A DNA stretch of 64,000 nt from JAUASW01 sp036880965 (GTDB lineage: Bacteria; Pseudomonadota; Gammaproteobacteria; Burkholderiales; Burkholderiaceae_C): assembly GCF_036880965.1 (NCBI RefSeq), contig NZ_JBAJMV010000002.1:496001-560000 (forward strand). Reading direction: 5' to 3'. The notes below the pieces were generated by a model, which worked only from the letters and a program-made list of their open reading frames with translations, was not told where the DNA came from and ran no database searches. Made by a program: the position numbers and the translations under genes. How positions within the stretch are numbered: the first letter of the stretch is position 1; the number at the start of each line of letters is the position of its first letter. Of this stretch, positions 54,701 to 63,953 are shown piece after piece.

Positions 54701-56161
54701 TTACTTCGCCTGCGACAGCACGAAGTGGGTCAGGAGGCCCACCGGGCGACCGGTCGAACCCTTGGATGCGCCGCCCTTCCAGGCCGTGCCGGCGATGTCC
54801 AGATGGCCCCAGCGGTACTTCGAGGCGAAGCGCTGCAGGAACTTGGCGGCGGTGATCGAACCACCGGCGCGAGAACCCACGTTGGCCACGTCGGCGAAGT
54901 TGCTCTTCAGGCCTTCTTCGTAGTCGTCGTCCAGCGGCATGCGCCAGCAAAGATCGAGCGCTGCTTCGCCCGCCGCTGTCAGCGATGCCGCCAGTTCGTC
55001 GTCGCTGGCATACATGCCGCTGCGGATGCCGCCCAGGGCAATGACGCAGGCGCCGGTCAGCGTGGCCACGTCCACCACCACAGCCGGGTTGAAGCGCTCG
55101 GCATACGTCAGGGCATCGCACAGGATCAGGCGGCCTTCGGCGTCGGTGTTCAGGATCTCGATCGTCTGGCCCGACATCGAAGTGACCACATCGCCCGGCT
55201 TCAAAGCACGGCCGCTGGGCATGTTCTCGCAAGCAGCGATGATGACGACCAGGTTCACCTTGGGTTTAAGTTCGACCACAGCGCGCAAGGTTCCCAGCAC
55301 CGAGGCGGCGCCACCCATGTCGAACTTCATCTCGTCCATCTCGGCGCCCGGCTTCAGGGAAATGCCGCCCGAGTCGAAGGTGATGCCCTTGCCCACCAGC
55401 ACCACCGGCGCCACCGACTTGGCCGCGCCTTCGTAGCGGGCAACGATGAAGCGCAGCGGCTCGTCCGAGCCCTTGGCCACCGAGATGAAGGAGCCCATGC
55501 CGAGCTTCTCGACCGCCTTCTGGTCCAACACCTCGACCTTGATGCCATGGCTCTTGGCCAGCGCCTTGGTCTGCTCGGCCAGGTAGGTAGGCGTGGCGTA
55601 ATTGCCCGGGCGGTTGGCGCACTCGCGCGCCAGCTCGATACCGGCGGAAATCGCCTCGCCGCGAGCCAGGCCAGCCTTGGCGGCCTTGGCGTCGTCCTTG
55701 CTGGTGATCAGGCTGACCTTGGCCAAGGCGCCAGCTGCTGGAGCGCTGGGCTTGGTATGACGGTAGACGTAGACCGATTCGGCGACCGCCTGCACGGTCT
55801 GCTCGGCAAGCGCTTCAACGCTGGCTTCGAAGCCGACAAAGGCGACAGCCGCATGCGCAGCGCCACGCCCCTTCAATTGACCGAGCGCCGACGACAGCGC
55901 GGCGCGCGCCGCCTTCAAGCTGCCCTTGCCAGCGGCAGCCAGCACCAGGCGCGGCGCCTTGATGCCAGCGGGGCGCTGCAGCGCCAGCGTGCGGCCGCCC
56001 TTGAATTCGAAATCACCCAGCTTCACTGCGTCGGCAACGGCTGCAGCGAGGGCCTTGTCCAGGCCTGCCGGCAGCTTGTCGCCGGCCACCACGAGCAGGA
56101 GCGCGTCGGCGCTGGTGCCGGCCAGGGCGTCTTGCGACGCCGACAGAGTACGGAAGTCCAT
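54701..56161 (-). CDS. pepA: leucyl aminopeptidase (M17)
   Basis: A 486-residue cytosolic metallopeptidase. LVGKGITFDSGGISLKPGAEMDEMKFDMGGAASVLG contains the first metal-binding Lys and Asp residues, NTDAEGRLILCDAL (about 344-357) is the family signature with further metal ligands, and the N-terminal half is the regulatory domain. It removes N-terminal Leu and other residues from peptides, with two zinc or manganese ions. It is divergent from lptF, with only 33 bp between their start codons, and is followed by holC. It is unrelated to the PEP-CTERM protein, despite the shared name PepA. Confidence 0.95.
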   Translation of the reverse strand: MDFRTLSASQDALAGTSADALLLVVAGDKLPAGLDKALAAAVADAVKLGDFEFKGGRTLALQRPAGIKAPRLVLAAAGKGSLKAARAALSSALGQLKGRGAAHAAVAFVGFEASVEALAEQTVQAVAESVYVYRHTKPSAPAAGALAKVSLITSKDDAKAAKAGLARGEAISAGIELARECANRPGNYATPTYLAEQTKALAKSHGIKVEVLDQKAVEKLGMGSFISVAKGSDEPLRFIVARYEGAAKSVAPVVLVGKGITFDSGGISLKPGAEMDEMKFDMGGAASVLGTLRAVVELKPKVNLVVIIAACENMPSGRALKPGDVVTSMSGQTIEILNTDAEGRLILCDALTYAERFNPAVVVDVATLTGACVIALGGIRSGMYASDDELAASLTAAGEAALDLCWRMPLDDDYEEGLKSNFADVANVGSRAGGSITAAKFLQRFASKYRWGHLDIAGTAWKGGASKGSTGRPVGLLTHFVLSQAK

Positions 56162-56194
56162 AATGTCTCGGTATAGAAGATAAAAAGTGTGCGG

Positions 56195-57292
56195 ATGTTA
56201 TTCGATTCCACTGTGCGCAAAGAGCTGGCCCGCAGCTTCGGCGTCACCCTCGTCGTGATCCTGACCATCGTCCTGACCATCATGCTGATACGCACGATAG
56301 GCCAGGCGGCCGTGGGCTCCGTGGCACCTCAGGACGTGCTCCTGATGATGGGCTATCTGGCCCTCGGACATCTGCCCACCATGCTGACGCTGTCGCTGTT
56401 CGTGGCCATCGTGGCCACACTGGGCCGCATGTACCGCGAGTCCGAGATGACGATCTGGTTCGCCAGCGGCATCGGTCTGACCCGCTTCGTCAAGCCTGTG
56501 CTGCGCCTGGCTGTGCCGGTAATCCTGGCTGTGGTGGTGCTGGAGTTGATCGTCTGGCCCTGGGGCAACCGCAACAGCGCGCAATTGAAGGAGCGCTACG
56601 AGCGCCGCAGCGACCTCTCGCGCGTGGCGCCGGGCAAGTTCCAGAGCTCGCGCGACGGTTCCAAGGTCTTCTTCATCGAGCGCGATGGCGACGACATGCA
56701 GACCGGTCGCAATGTCTTCATCCTCGCTGACCAGGCCAGCCGCGAATCGGTGACCACCTCGCACAAGGGCCGCATCGAGATTGCCGACGAAGACCGCTAC
56801 CTGGTGCTGGACAACGGCCAGCGCAACGAAATCAACAAGGACAACGGCGAGAAGACGCTGGCACGCTTCGAGCAATACCGCGTGCTGACCGACCGCAAGG
56901 TGGTGCGCCAAGCTGACCAGCTACCGCCCAAGGCGCGCAGCACCCTGGAGCTGATCAGCGACCCGACACAGAAGAACCAGGGCGAGCTGACCTGGCGCCT
57001 GGGCCTGATACTCGGCTGCGTCAACATGACGCTGCTGGGCATAGGCATGTCGGCCACCAATCCGCGCCGGCCGAGCAACTGGAGCATGCTGTTCGCGCTC
57101 TTGAGCTTCGTCGTCTATTTCAACCTGATCAATCTCAGCCAGTCCTGGGTCGGCAGTGGCCGGGCGAGCATGTTCAAGGCCCTGATCGGTGTGCACGGCG
57201 GCGCGATCCTGCTGGCCATGACCTTGATCTGGCTGCGTGAGCAGGGCAACTGCCTCAGCTTCGTGCGCAGGAAGGCGGTTGCTTTGCCATGA
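56195..57292 (+). CDS. lptF: LPS export ABC transporter permease LptF
   Basis: A 365-residue inner-membrane protein. MLFDSTVRKELARSFGVTLVVILTIVLTIMLI opens it, with helices 1-3 in the first 125 residues, a periplasmic beta-jellyroll region (about 130-265), and three more helices at the end. It forms LptB2FG with LptG, pulling LPS out of the membrane toward LptC. I chose the ATG; a GTG six bases upstream is possible. It overlaps lptG by four bases (ATGA). Confidence 0.94.
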   Translation: MLFDSTVRKELARSFGVTLVVILTIVLTIMLIRTIGQAAVGSVAPQDVLLMMGYLALGHLPTMLTLSLFVAIVATLGRMYRESEMTIWFASGIGLTRFVKPVLRLAVPVILAVVVLELIVWPWGNRNSAQLKERYERRSDLSRVAPGKFQSSRDGSKVFFIERDGDDMQTGRNVFILADQASRESVTTSHKGRIEIADEDRYLVLDNGQRNEINKDNGEKTLARFEQYRVLTDRKVVRQADQLPPKARSTLELISDPTQKNQGELTWRLGLILGCVNMTLLGIGMSATNPRRPSNWSMLFALLSFVVYFNLINLSQSWVGSGRASMFKALIGVHGGAILLAMTLIWLREQGNCLSFVRRKAVALP

Positions 57293-58377
57293 AAACCGTC
57301 CGCCGCCTGCTTTACAGCGACATCGTCAGCTCGGTGTTCTTCGTCGCACTGGCATTCCTGTCACTGTTCTATTTCATCGACTTCGTCGAGGAGCTGGACC
57401 GGATGAGCCGCGCTGGCGCCGGTGCCGGCCGGGCCGCATTGCTGGCTCTGCTGGAGCTGCCGGGCCATTTCTACGAGCTCTTTCCTATCGCGGTGCTGAT
57501 CGGCAGCATCTATGCGCTGGCGCGCATGGCCCAGTCCAGCGAGTTCACCATCCTGCGTACCGGTGGCCTGGGGCCCGGCCGCGCGCTGGCGCTCCTGGCC
57601 ACCCTGGGCCTGGCGTTCGCGGCGCTGACCTTCGCAGTGGGCGACTACGCCGCGCCCTGGTTCGAGCGTCAGGCCGAACTGACGCGCGCCGTCGCCACCG
57701 GCGGCGTGGCGCCCAGCCGCGGCGGTGCCTGGCTGAAAGACCGCGAGGTGCAAGGCGGACGCAGCTATTCCATCCATGTCAAACAGGCCAGCGCCAATGG
57801 CGAGCTGCGCCAGGTCCGCATCTTCGAGTTCGACGCCACCGGCGGACTCCTGAGCCGCCTGGCCGCCGCATCGGCCAGCGTCGATGGCAAGGGCTTGTGG
57901 CGCCTGCATGATGTGCAGCGCACCCGCTGGAGCGTCGGCAAGATCAGCGACGAAACCCTGGTTGAGTCGGCCTGGCAAAGTTCGCTGACCTCGGGTGTTG
58001 TGGCCGCCGCCGTGCTGCCCCCCAACACCATGACGACCACCGAGCTCTATCGCTATACCCAGCATCTGTCGGCGCAGGAGCAGTCTGCCCAGGCGTACCA
58101 GATCCAGTTCTGGCAGCGCGCCTTCAAGCCCCTGGCCTGCCTGGTGATGGTGGCGCTGGCCCTGCCCTTTGCCTACCTGCATGCCCGTGGCGGCGGCATC
58201 AGCTTCAAGGTGTTCGGCGGCATCATGCTGGGCATCAGCTTCTCGCTGTTGAACAGCCTCGCCGGCCACCTGGGCCTGCTGCAAGACCTGACCCCCTGGG
58301 CGGTGGCGGGCGCGCCCAGCATGCTCTACCTTCTGATGTCACTGGCGGCGTTCGGCTGGCTGGTGCGCTACCGATGA
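57289..58377 (+). CDS. lptG: LPS export ABC transporter permease LptG
   Basis: A 362-residue inner-membrane protein paired with LptF. It has VRRLLYSDIVSSVFFVALAFLSLFYFIDFVEELDR at the start and the family's ELFPIAVLIGSIYALARMAQSSEFTILRTGG loop near residues 62-92 that contacts LptB. The periplasmic domain spans about 125-270, and three C-terminal helices follow (FKPLACLVMVALALPFAYLHAR). It overlaps lptF and the CbiX-like gene by four bases each, so all three are co-translated. Confidence 0.94.
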   Translation: MKTVRRLLYSDIVSSVFFVALAFLSLFYFIDFVEELDRMSRAGAGAGRAALLALLELPGHFYELFPIAVLIGSIYALARMAQSSEFTILRTGGLGPGRALALLATLGLAFAALTFAVGDYAAPWFERQAELTRAVATGGVAPSRGGAWLKDREVQGGRSYSIHVKQASANGELRQVRIFEFDATGGLLSRLAAASASVDGKGLWRLHDVQRTRWSVGKISDETLVESAWQSSLTSGVVAAAVLPPNTMTTTELYRYTQHLSAQEQSAQAYQIQFWQRAFKPLACLVMVALALPFAYLHARGGGISFKVFGGIMLGISFSLLNSLAGHLGLLQDLTPWAVAGAPSMLYLLMSLAAFGWLVRYR

Positions 58378-58796
58378 ATACGACAAACCCGATGAACGAG
58401 AAGACCGGCCTCCTGCTGTTTGCCCACGGCGCGCGCGACCCGGCCTGGGCGCGGCCTTTTGAAGCGGTGCTGGCGCAGATTGCCAGCCAGAGGCCGGAGC
58501 TGGTCGTGCGCCTGGCATTTCTCGAATTCATGTCGCCCGGCCTCGAAGAAGCGGCGCGGGAACTGGTCAGCTCGGGCTGCCGTCGCATCGACGTCATGCC
58601 GCTCTTTCTCGGTGCCAGCGGCCACGTGCGGCGCGATGTGCCGCCTCTGGTCGAGGCGCTGCGCCAGCAGCATGGGCCGGCGGTGCGATGGCAGCTGCAC
58701 ACCGCAATTGGCGAGCATCCGGCCGTCATCGAGGCCATGGCCGGCGCCACGCTGGACTGGTTGAACACAGCCGCCCCGACGGTCAAGCCATCATGA
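58374..58796 (+). CDS. cbiX: short CbiX/SirB-type sirohydrochlorin chelatase
   Basis: A 140-residue single-domain chelatase of the small CbiX type. LLLFAHGARDPAWARPFE contains the catalytic His near residue 18, IDVMPLFLGASGHVRRDVP (about 73-91) holds the second conserved His, and LHTAIGEHPAVIEAM follows. It inserts iron or cobalt into sirohydrochlorin, on the way to siroheme or cobalamin. It overlaps lptG and the CysB-type regulator by four bases on each side. Siroheme is the cofactor of sulfite reductase, which fits its coupling to a CysB-family gene. Confidence 0.85.
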   Translation: MNTTNPMNEKTGLLLFAHGARDPAWARPFEAVLAQIASQRPELVVRLAFLEFMSPGLEEAARELVSSGCRRIDVMPLFLGASGHVRRDVPPLVEALRQQHGPAVRWQLHTAIGEHPAVIEAMAGATLDWLNTAAPTVKPS

Positions 58797-59737
58797 ACCT
58801 GCACCAGTTCCGTTTCGTCCAGGAAGCGGCGCGCCGCAACCTCAACCTGACCGAGACCGCCAAGGCCTTGTTCACGTCGCAGCCGGGTGTCTCCAAGGCC
58901 ATCCTGGAGCTGGAAGAAGAGCTGGGCATCGACATCTTCTCGCGCCACGGCAAGCGCCTGCGCCGCATCACGGAGCCGGGCCTGCAGGTGCTGAAGTCGG
59001 TCGAGATCATCATGCGCGAGGTCAACAACCTGAAGCGCATCGGCGAGGAATACTCCAAGCAGGACACCGGCACGCTGTCCATCGCCACCACCCACACGCA
59101 GGCGCGCTATGTGCTGCCCGGGCCGGTGGCGCAATTGCGCAGGCAGCTGCCGCAGGTGCGCGTCAGCCTGCACCAGGGCACGCCGGATCAGGTGGCGCGC
59201 ATGCTGATGGATGACAGCGCGGACGTGGGACTGGCCACCGAGTCGCTGGCCCAGATGCCCGAGCTCGTCACCCTGCCCTGCTATGAATGGCAGCATGTGC
59301 TGGTGATGCCGGCGGACCATCCGCTGGCAAGAGAGGAGCATGTCTCGCTGGAGCAATTGGCTGCCGAGCCGCTGGTGACCTACCACCCGACCTTCACCGG
59401 GCGCACCCGCATCGACCGGGCATTCGCCGGCCGCCATCTGACACCGCAGATCGTGCTCGAAGCCATCGACTCCGACGTGATCAAGACCTATGTGCGCCTG
59501 GGGATGGGCATCGGCATCGTGGCCGAGATGGCGGTGCGTGAAGACCCGCCGGGCGGCGATCTGGTGTCGCGACCGCTCGGCCATCTGTTCGGCCAGAACG
59601 TCACCCGCATTGCCTTCAAGCGCGGCGCGTACCTGAGAAATTATGTTTACGCTTTCGCCGAACTGCTGTCCGACCGCCTGAACCGCCCGCTGCTGGAGCG
59701 CGCCATGGGCGGCGAGGCGAGCGACTACGGACTTTGA
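58793..59737 (+). CDS. CysB-family LysR transcriptional regulator
   Basis: A 314-residue LysR protein. MNLHQFRFVQEAARRNLNLTETAKALFTSQPGVSKAILELEEELG is the DNA-binding helix-turn-helix of the CysB/Cbl group, and TTHTQARYVLPGPVAQLRRQLPQV (about 99-122) is the start of the effector domain with the CysB-type Thr ligands. CysB proteins activate sulfate assimilation genes when acetylserine accumulates. The start is the ATG overlapping the chelatase stop; a longer reading would lie in that gene. The following aminotransferase is 13 bp downstream. Confidence 0.9.
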   Translation: MNLHQFRFVQEAARRNLNLTETAKALFTSQPGVSKAILELEEELGIDIFSRHGKRLRRITEPGLQVLKSVEIIMREVNNLKRIGEEYSKQDTGTLSIATTHTQARYVLPGPVAQLRRQLPQVRVSLHQGTPDQVARMLMDDSADVGLATESLAQMPELVTLPCYEWQHVLVMPADHPLAREEHVSLEQLAAEPLVTYHPTFTGRTRIDRAFAGRHLTPQIVLEAIDSDVIKTYVRLGMGIGIVAEMAVREDPPGGDLVSRPLGHLFGQNVTRIAFKRGAYLRNYVYAFAELLSDRLNRPLLERAMGGEASDYGL

Positions 59738-59750
59738 ATTCAATATCGAG

Positions 59751-60899
59751 ATGCCGCTGACCCTGCAAAGCCGCCTGCCCCATGTGGGCACCACCGTGTT
59801 TTCCACCATGTCGGCGCTGGCCGCACAGCATGGCGCCGTCAACCTGGGCCAGGGATTCCCGGATTTCGCCTGCGACCGCCGGTTGATCGATGCCGTTGAC
59901 GCGGCCATGCGGGCCGACCACAACCAGTACCCCTTGATGGCCGGCGTGCCGGCCTTGCGTCAGGCCGTCGCCGCCAAGATCGCGGCCCTCTATGGTCACG
60001 GCTACGACGCCGATCGCGAGATCACCATCACCGCCGGGGCCACACAAGGCATCCTCACGGCGCTGCTGGCCGTCGTGCACCCGGGCGATGAGGTGATCGT
60101 CCTCGAGCCCTGCTATGACAGCTATGCACCCAATATCGAGCTGGCCGGCGGCCGCGTCGTGCGGGTGCCGCTGAACCCGCAGACCTACCGGCCCGACTTC
60201 GATCGCATCGCCGCGGCGCTGTCGCCAGACACGCGAGCGATCGTCATCAACACGCCGCACAACCCGAGCGCCACGGTCTGGACCGAAGCCGAGATGCGCC
60301 AGCTGGAAGCGCTGCTGGCCGGCAGCGAGGTGCTGGTGGTCAGCGACGAGGTCTACGAGCACATGGTTTTCGATGGCGCATCGCACCAAAGCGCGGCGCG
60401 GTTCCCAGGCCTGGCCGAACGCTCGTTCATCGTCTCGAGCTTCGGCAAGACTTATCACGTGACCGGCTGGAAGGTCGGCTATGTGGCCGCACCGGCGGCC
60501 TTGATGGCCGAGTTTCGCAAGGTCCACCAGTACAACGTGTTCACAGTCAACACGCCGATGCAGCACGGCCTGGCCAGCTACATGGCAGACCCAGCCCCTT
60601 ATCTGGACTTGCCGGCCTTCTACCAGGCCAAGCGCGACCTGTTCCGGGCCGGCCTGACTGGCACGCGGCTGCGCCTGCTGGCCTCGGAGGGCAGCTACTT
60701 CCAGTGCGTCGATTACTCGGAAATCAGCGACATGGCGGACGCCGATTTCTGTGCCTGGCTCACGCGCGAGGTGGGCGTGGCGGCGATTCCGATGTCGGCC
60801 TTCAGTGTCGAAGCGCCGGTTCAGCGGGTCATCCGCTTCTGCTTTGCCAAGACCGAGGCAACCCTGCAGCGGGCATTGGACAAGCTGGCCTCACTCTGA
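59751..60899 (+). CDS. methionine-type PLP aminotransferase (class I)
   Basis: A 382-residue fold type I aminotransferase. VNLGQGFPDFACDRRLIDAV, YPLMAGVPALRQAVA, NTPHNPSATVWT, VSDEVYEHMVFDG and SSFGKTYHVTGWKVGY (about 227-242, PLP Lys in SFGKT) are typical of YbdL-like methionine aminotransferases and of kynurenine/glutamine transaminase relatives. It converts methionine (or a keto-acid partner) to its 2-oxo acid, the last step of methionine salvage. Substrate range is inferred. It follows the CysB-type regulator and may be regulated with it. Confidence 0.85.
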   Translation: MPLTLQSRLPHVGTTVFSTMSALAAQHGAVNLGQGFPDFACDRRLIDAVDAAMRADHNQYPLMAGVPALRQAVAAKIAALYGHGYDADREITITAGATQGILTALLAVVHPGDEVIVLEPCYDSYAPNIELAGGRVVRVPLNPQTYRPDFDRIAAALSPDTRAIVINTPHNPSATVWTEAEMRQLEALLAGSEVLVVSDEVYEHMVFDGASHQSAARFPGLAERSFIVSSFGKTYHVTGWKVGYVAAPAALMAEFRKVHQYNVFTVNTPMQHGLASYMADPAPYLDLPAFYQAKRDLFRAGLTGTRLRLLASEGSYFQCVDYSEISDMADADFCAWLTREVGVAAIPMSAFSVEAPVQRVIRFCFAKTEATLQRALDKLASL

Positions 60900-60922
60900 G
60901 GGCAGCTTTCGCTAGAAGCTCG

Positions 60923-60940
60923 CCAGGCTCTGAAGCCTGG
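60923..60940. terminator. hairpin between convergent genes
   Basis: CCAGGCT (60923-60929), loop CTGA, AGCCTGG (60934-60940). It lies in the 49-bp gap between the aminotransferase and the FimV-like gene, which are convergent. There is no clear T run, so it is a weak or rho-assisted terminator candidate. Confidence 0.45.
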
Positions 60941-60948
60941 GCCGGGCG

Positions 60949-63096
60949 TCACGGCGAGGCAGGTGTCTCGCCGGTGATGTCCAGGTCGAGCTCCAGGTCC
61001 AGGCCGTTCGACGCGCTGCTGTCCAGCGGCAGCACCAGGTCCACCGACTCCGCCGCCGTACGCGCCGGGTGCTCGGCCAGGTCGCGCGCCACCAGATAGA
61101 GCGTCAGCATGTCGCGCATCAGCGCCAGGTCCTGCAGGTCCGACGGCGCCAATGCCACCTTGCCGCCCTGCCACTGACCACCACGCGACAAGAGGCCGCG
61201 CAAAAGGTCCATGCAGGCGGCGTTGTCGATCCAGATCTTCTCCAGCGTGTGCAGCACTTCAGGGCAGGTGAGCAGGCCCGGGCCATCGCCCAACGGCCAA
61301 TCCCAGTCAAGTGGCGGCACGCCAAACTGATGGGCGTAGCTCTCGCCCACCAATTCAAAGGCCGAGCGGTCGTTCTGGCGCTGGTAGATCTCCAGCAGCA
61401 TCAGGTAAGGCCAAGGACTGCTGACGCCGCGCAGCTTGCTGCTGAGCAGCTCGATGGCAGCACCCTCCTGCCCCAGCAACATGAAGAACTCGGCCTGCTG
61501 CTCCAGGTCGATCAGGCTTTCCACCGACAGCGGCTTTTCGGCATTGCGTGCCGATGCCGGACGCGTGTCCAGGGGAATGGTCTGCTCGACGAGCGAGATG
61601 GACAGCGGCTCACTGTAGGCCGGGCGGCGCAGCGAGGAATCGGGCATCAGCATCGAGTCGCTGACGAAGTCGCCCAGCTGCGGAATGGCGATGGTCGAAT
61701 GGCCGCCACTGTCCAGGTCCGGCGTTTCCACGGCGCGCAGGAGGTCGGTCTGGTCCAGGTCGGCTGCGCTCAGGCGGGCCGCCAGGCTGTTGGTCGCCGA
61801 CGCTGGCGACTGCGCTGGCGCTGGCACAGGGACGGCAATCGTTGCCGGCTCGGGCGGCAAGTCATCCAGCTGCATCGGCATGCTGGCGCCGGCCAGGCCC
61901 ATGGCCTCGGGCTCGCGGAGCATGCGATTGCCGTGCGGTGCATGCTCCTTGGCCTCGTTCCACCAGGTTGATTCATGCAGGGCACGGTCCCGTGCACGGG
62001 CACGCCACAGATAGGCGCAGAAAGCCGCGAGGCCCGCCAGCAGCAAGGCCAGCACATAGACGACCGGGTTCTGGTAGCGGGCCGAATGCTCCTGCTCCAG
62101 CTGGCTGCGCAAGAGGGCCAGCTTGTCGGTCGTTTCCTTGTTCTGGGTCTGGATGCGCTGCAGGCTTTCCTCGAGGCGCTTGATGCGCTCGGCGCCGGCG
62201 TCGGGCGCACTCGCCATCGGCAAGGGCGCGGAGGCAGGCAGCGCCGTTTCCAGCGGCTCCGCAGCTTCGAGCTGAAGGCGCGGCCGGACCACCGGTGCAG
62301 GCTTGGCACCGGTCGCGCCGCCCGCACTGGCCTGCGTCGTGGTGGCAGGCTTGCGAGGCGGCTTTGCCTTTGCCTTGGGCTTGCTGGCCGACGCGGCGCG
62401 GGCCGGTGCGCTCGCTGCATCAGCCTCGCCGGCAGCGGCCACACTCACGTCTGCATTGCCGGCCGGCCGGCGCGGCGCGGCTGGCTTGGGCGCCGGAGCT
62501 GGCGCGGATGCGGCCTCGGTGGGCGTCTGTGCCAGCTGCGGCGCGGGCACCGGCGCTGCTGTGGGCGCCAGCAACTGACCGGGCTTGGCATCTGCGGTCG
62601 ACAGCGCGGCACGCAGTTGCGGCGAGTAGCTGCGCACCGAGGTGTCGGGCAGGCGGGCCTCCTGCGGCAGATCGGTTCGCAGGCTGGGCGGGTCGACAAA
62701 GGCAGTGAACTGGCGGGTGAAGCGCGTCGGGCAGCCCAGCGACAGGGTGACCGTGACCAGCGGCTCGTCCACCGGCACCAGGCTTTGCACGCGCACCGCG
62801 CGCACCGTGCTGTCACTCTCGCCTTCCAGCTGCACCTGCACCTGCGTGGCAAGGATGCGGCTCTCGCCCGCAATCACTTCGGCGCGCGCGCAATCGGGGG
62901 TCAGTGCTTCATCGGCACCCAGCTGGATGGGGAACAGGAGGTTGAGCGGCTGCCCCAGCGCCGACAAGGTCAGCGGCCGACCGACGCCCAGAGCCTGGGC
63001 ACTGTTTTGCGCACCGAGCAGCAACACCGCCAGCATCAGTGGGGCGAGCTTCGGTACCTCGGATTTGCTAGTTCGCGCGCTGATGACAGGCTCCAT
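60949..63096 (-). CDS. fimV: FimV-like protein
   Basis: A 715-residue protein. Signal peptide-like stretch (LAPLMLAVLLLGAQNSAQA, about 17-35), then GVGRPLTLSALGQPLNLLFPIQLG as in the FimV N-terminal domain. A long Pro/Ala/Lys-rich linker follows (about 170-300), with a coiled coil near 303-336 and a transmembrane helix near 344-364 (VVYVLALLLAGLAAFCAYLW). The cytoplasmic tail includes a helical region (LIDLEQQAEFFMLLGQEGAAIELLSSKL) like the FimV C-terminal TPR part. I do not see the LysM repeat that many FimV proteins have. FimV proteins act at the pole in type IV pilus function and twitching. The ATG before EPVISART is taken; the longer start at 63186 gives an implausible extra 30 residues. 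Confidence 0.85.
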   Translation of the reverse strand: MEPVISARTSKSEVPKLAPLMLAVLLLGAQNSAQALGVGRPLTLSALGQPLNLLFPIQLGADEALTPDCARAEVIAGESRILATQVQVQLEGESDSTVRAVRVQSLVPVDEPLVTVTLSLGCPTRFTRQFTAFVDPPSLRTDLPQEARLPDTSVRSYSPQLRAALSTADAKPGQLLAPTAAPVPAPQLAQTPTEAASAPAPAPKPAAPRRPAGNADVSVAAAGEADAASAPARAASASKPKAKAKPPRKPATTTQASAGGATGAKPAPVVRPRLQLEAAEPLETALPASAPLPMASAPDAGAERIKRLEESLQRIQTQNKETTDKLALLRSQLEQEHSARYQNPVVYVLALLLAGLAAFCAYLWRARARDRALHESTWWNEAKEHAPHGNRMLREPEAMGLAGASMPMQLDDLPPEPATIAVPVPAPAQSPASATNSLAARLSAADLDQTDLLRAVETPDLDSGGHSTIAIPQLGDFVSDSMLMPDSSLRRPAYSEPLSISLVEQTIPLDTRPASARNAEKPLSVESLIDLEQQAEFFMLLGQEGAAIELLSSKLRGVSSPWPYLMLLEIYQRQNDRSAFELVGESYAHQFGVPPLDWDWPLGDGPGLLTCPEVLHTLEKIWIDNAACMDLLRGLLSRGGQWQGGKVALAPSDLQDLALMRDMLTLYLVARDLAEHPARTAAESVDLVLPLDSSASNGLDLELDLDITGETPASP

Positions 63097-63179
63097 GCCA
63101 ACAGGCAAAGCTTGGATGCCGGGCACTCTATCACGGAGAGTTACATCTCTCCCCGGGGGACTCCCCTTGACTCGGTGAT

Positions 63180-63953
63180 TCAGCACTCGTATCCGGGCAG
63201 ACGTCGGTCCAGCCGGCGCAGCAGGCCCGGCCAGCTGAGCGAACCGCCCTGCCCCTTGGTGACCTGGCGCGCCTGCTCCTGGGCAGTGGCGATGATCGCC
63301 GGGTCCACCTGGATCAACTCGCCACCACCAGCCTGGGCCCGGATCTGAATATTGCAGACCGCCTCGAAAAAATACATGGCCTGGAAGGCTTCGGCCACCG
63401 AACGCCCGACGGTCAGCAAGCCGTGGTTGCGCAGCATCAGGTAGTTGTTCTTGCCGAGGTCGGCGACCAGCCGCGGTTTCTCTTCGTCGCGCAGCGCCAC
63501 GCCTTCATAGTCGTGATAGCCCAGGCTCGAGAGCACGAAGATCGAATGCTGGGAAATCGGCAGCACACCGCCGCGTTGTGCCGACACCGCCACGCCATTG
63601 AGCGTGTGCGTATGCAAGACGCACTGCGCATCGGGCCGCGCCGCATGCACCGCGCTATGAATGGTGAAACCGGCCGGGTTGACCGGGAAGGGCGAGTCCT
63701 CGAGCTTGTTGCCGTTCATGTCGACCTTGACCAGGCTGGAGGCCGTGATCTCATCGAACATCAGGCCGTAGGGATTGATCAGGAATTCGTCGTGCCTGTC
63801 TGGCAACCGCGCACTGATGTGTGTGAAGACCAGGTCGTCCCAGCCGAACAGTGCGACCAGCCGGTAGGCCGCAGCAAGATCGACGCGCAAGGCCCATTCC
63901 TCCGGGCTGCAAGTCTCGCGGCGCGACGAGGTTTCATTCAGGTGGTGCGACAT
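63180..63953 (-). CDS. class II aldolase/adducin family protein
   Basis: A 257-residue protein with the class II aldolase fold. DDLVFTHISARLPD (about 38-51), CVLHTHTLNGVAVS (about 112-125, the zinc-binding His pair), and LMLRNHGLLTVG (about 171-182, third His) are the metal-binding blocks. Substrates in this family range from sugar phosphates to organic acids, and none can be assigned here. An ATG after GGAGC is chosen over a TTG 42 bases upstream. The final 47 bases of the window contain no further gene that I can support. Confidence 0.85.
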   Translation of the reverse strand: MSHHLNETSSRRETCSPEEWALRVDLAAAYRLVALFGWDDLVFTHISARLPDRHDEFLINPYGLMFDEITASSLVKVDMNGNKLEDSPFPVNPAGFTIHSAVHAARPDAQCVLHTHTLNGVAVSAQRGGVLPISQHSIFVLSSLGYHDYEGVALRDEEKPRLVADLGKNNYLMLRNHGLLTVGRSVAEAFQAMYFFEAVCNIQIRAQAGGGELIQVDPAIIATAQEQARQVTKGQGGSLSWPGLLRRLDRRLPGYEC

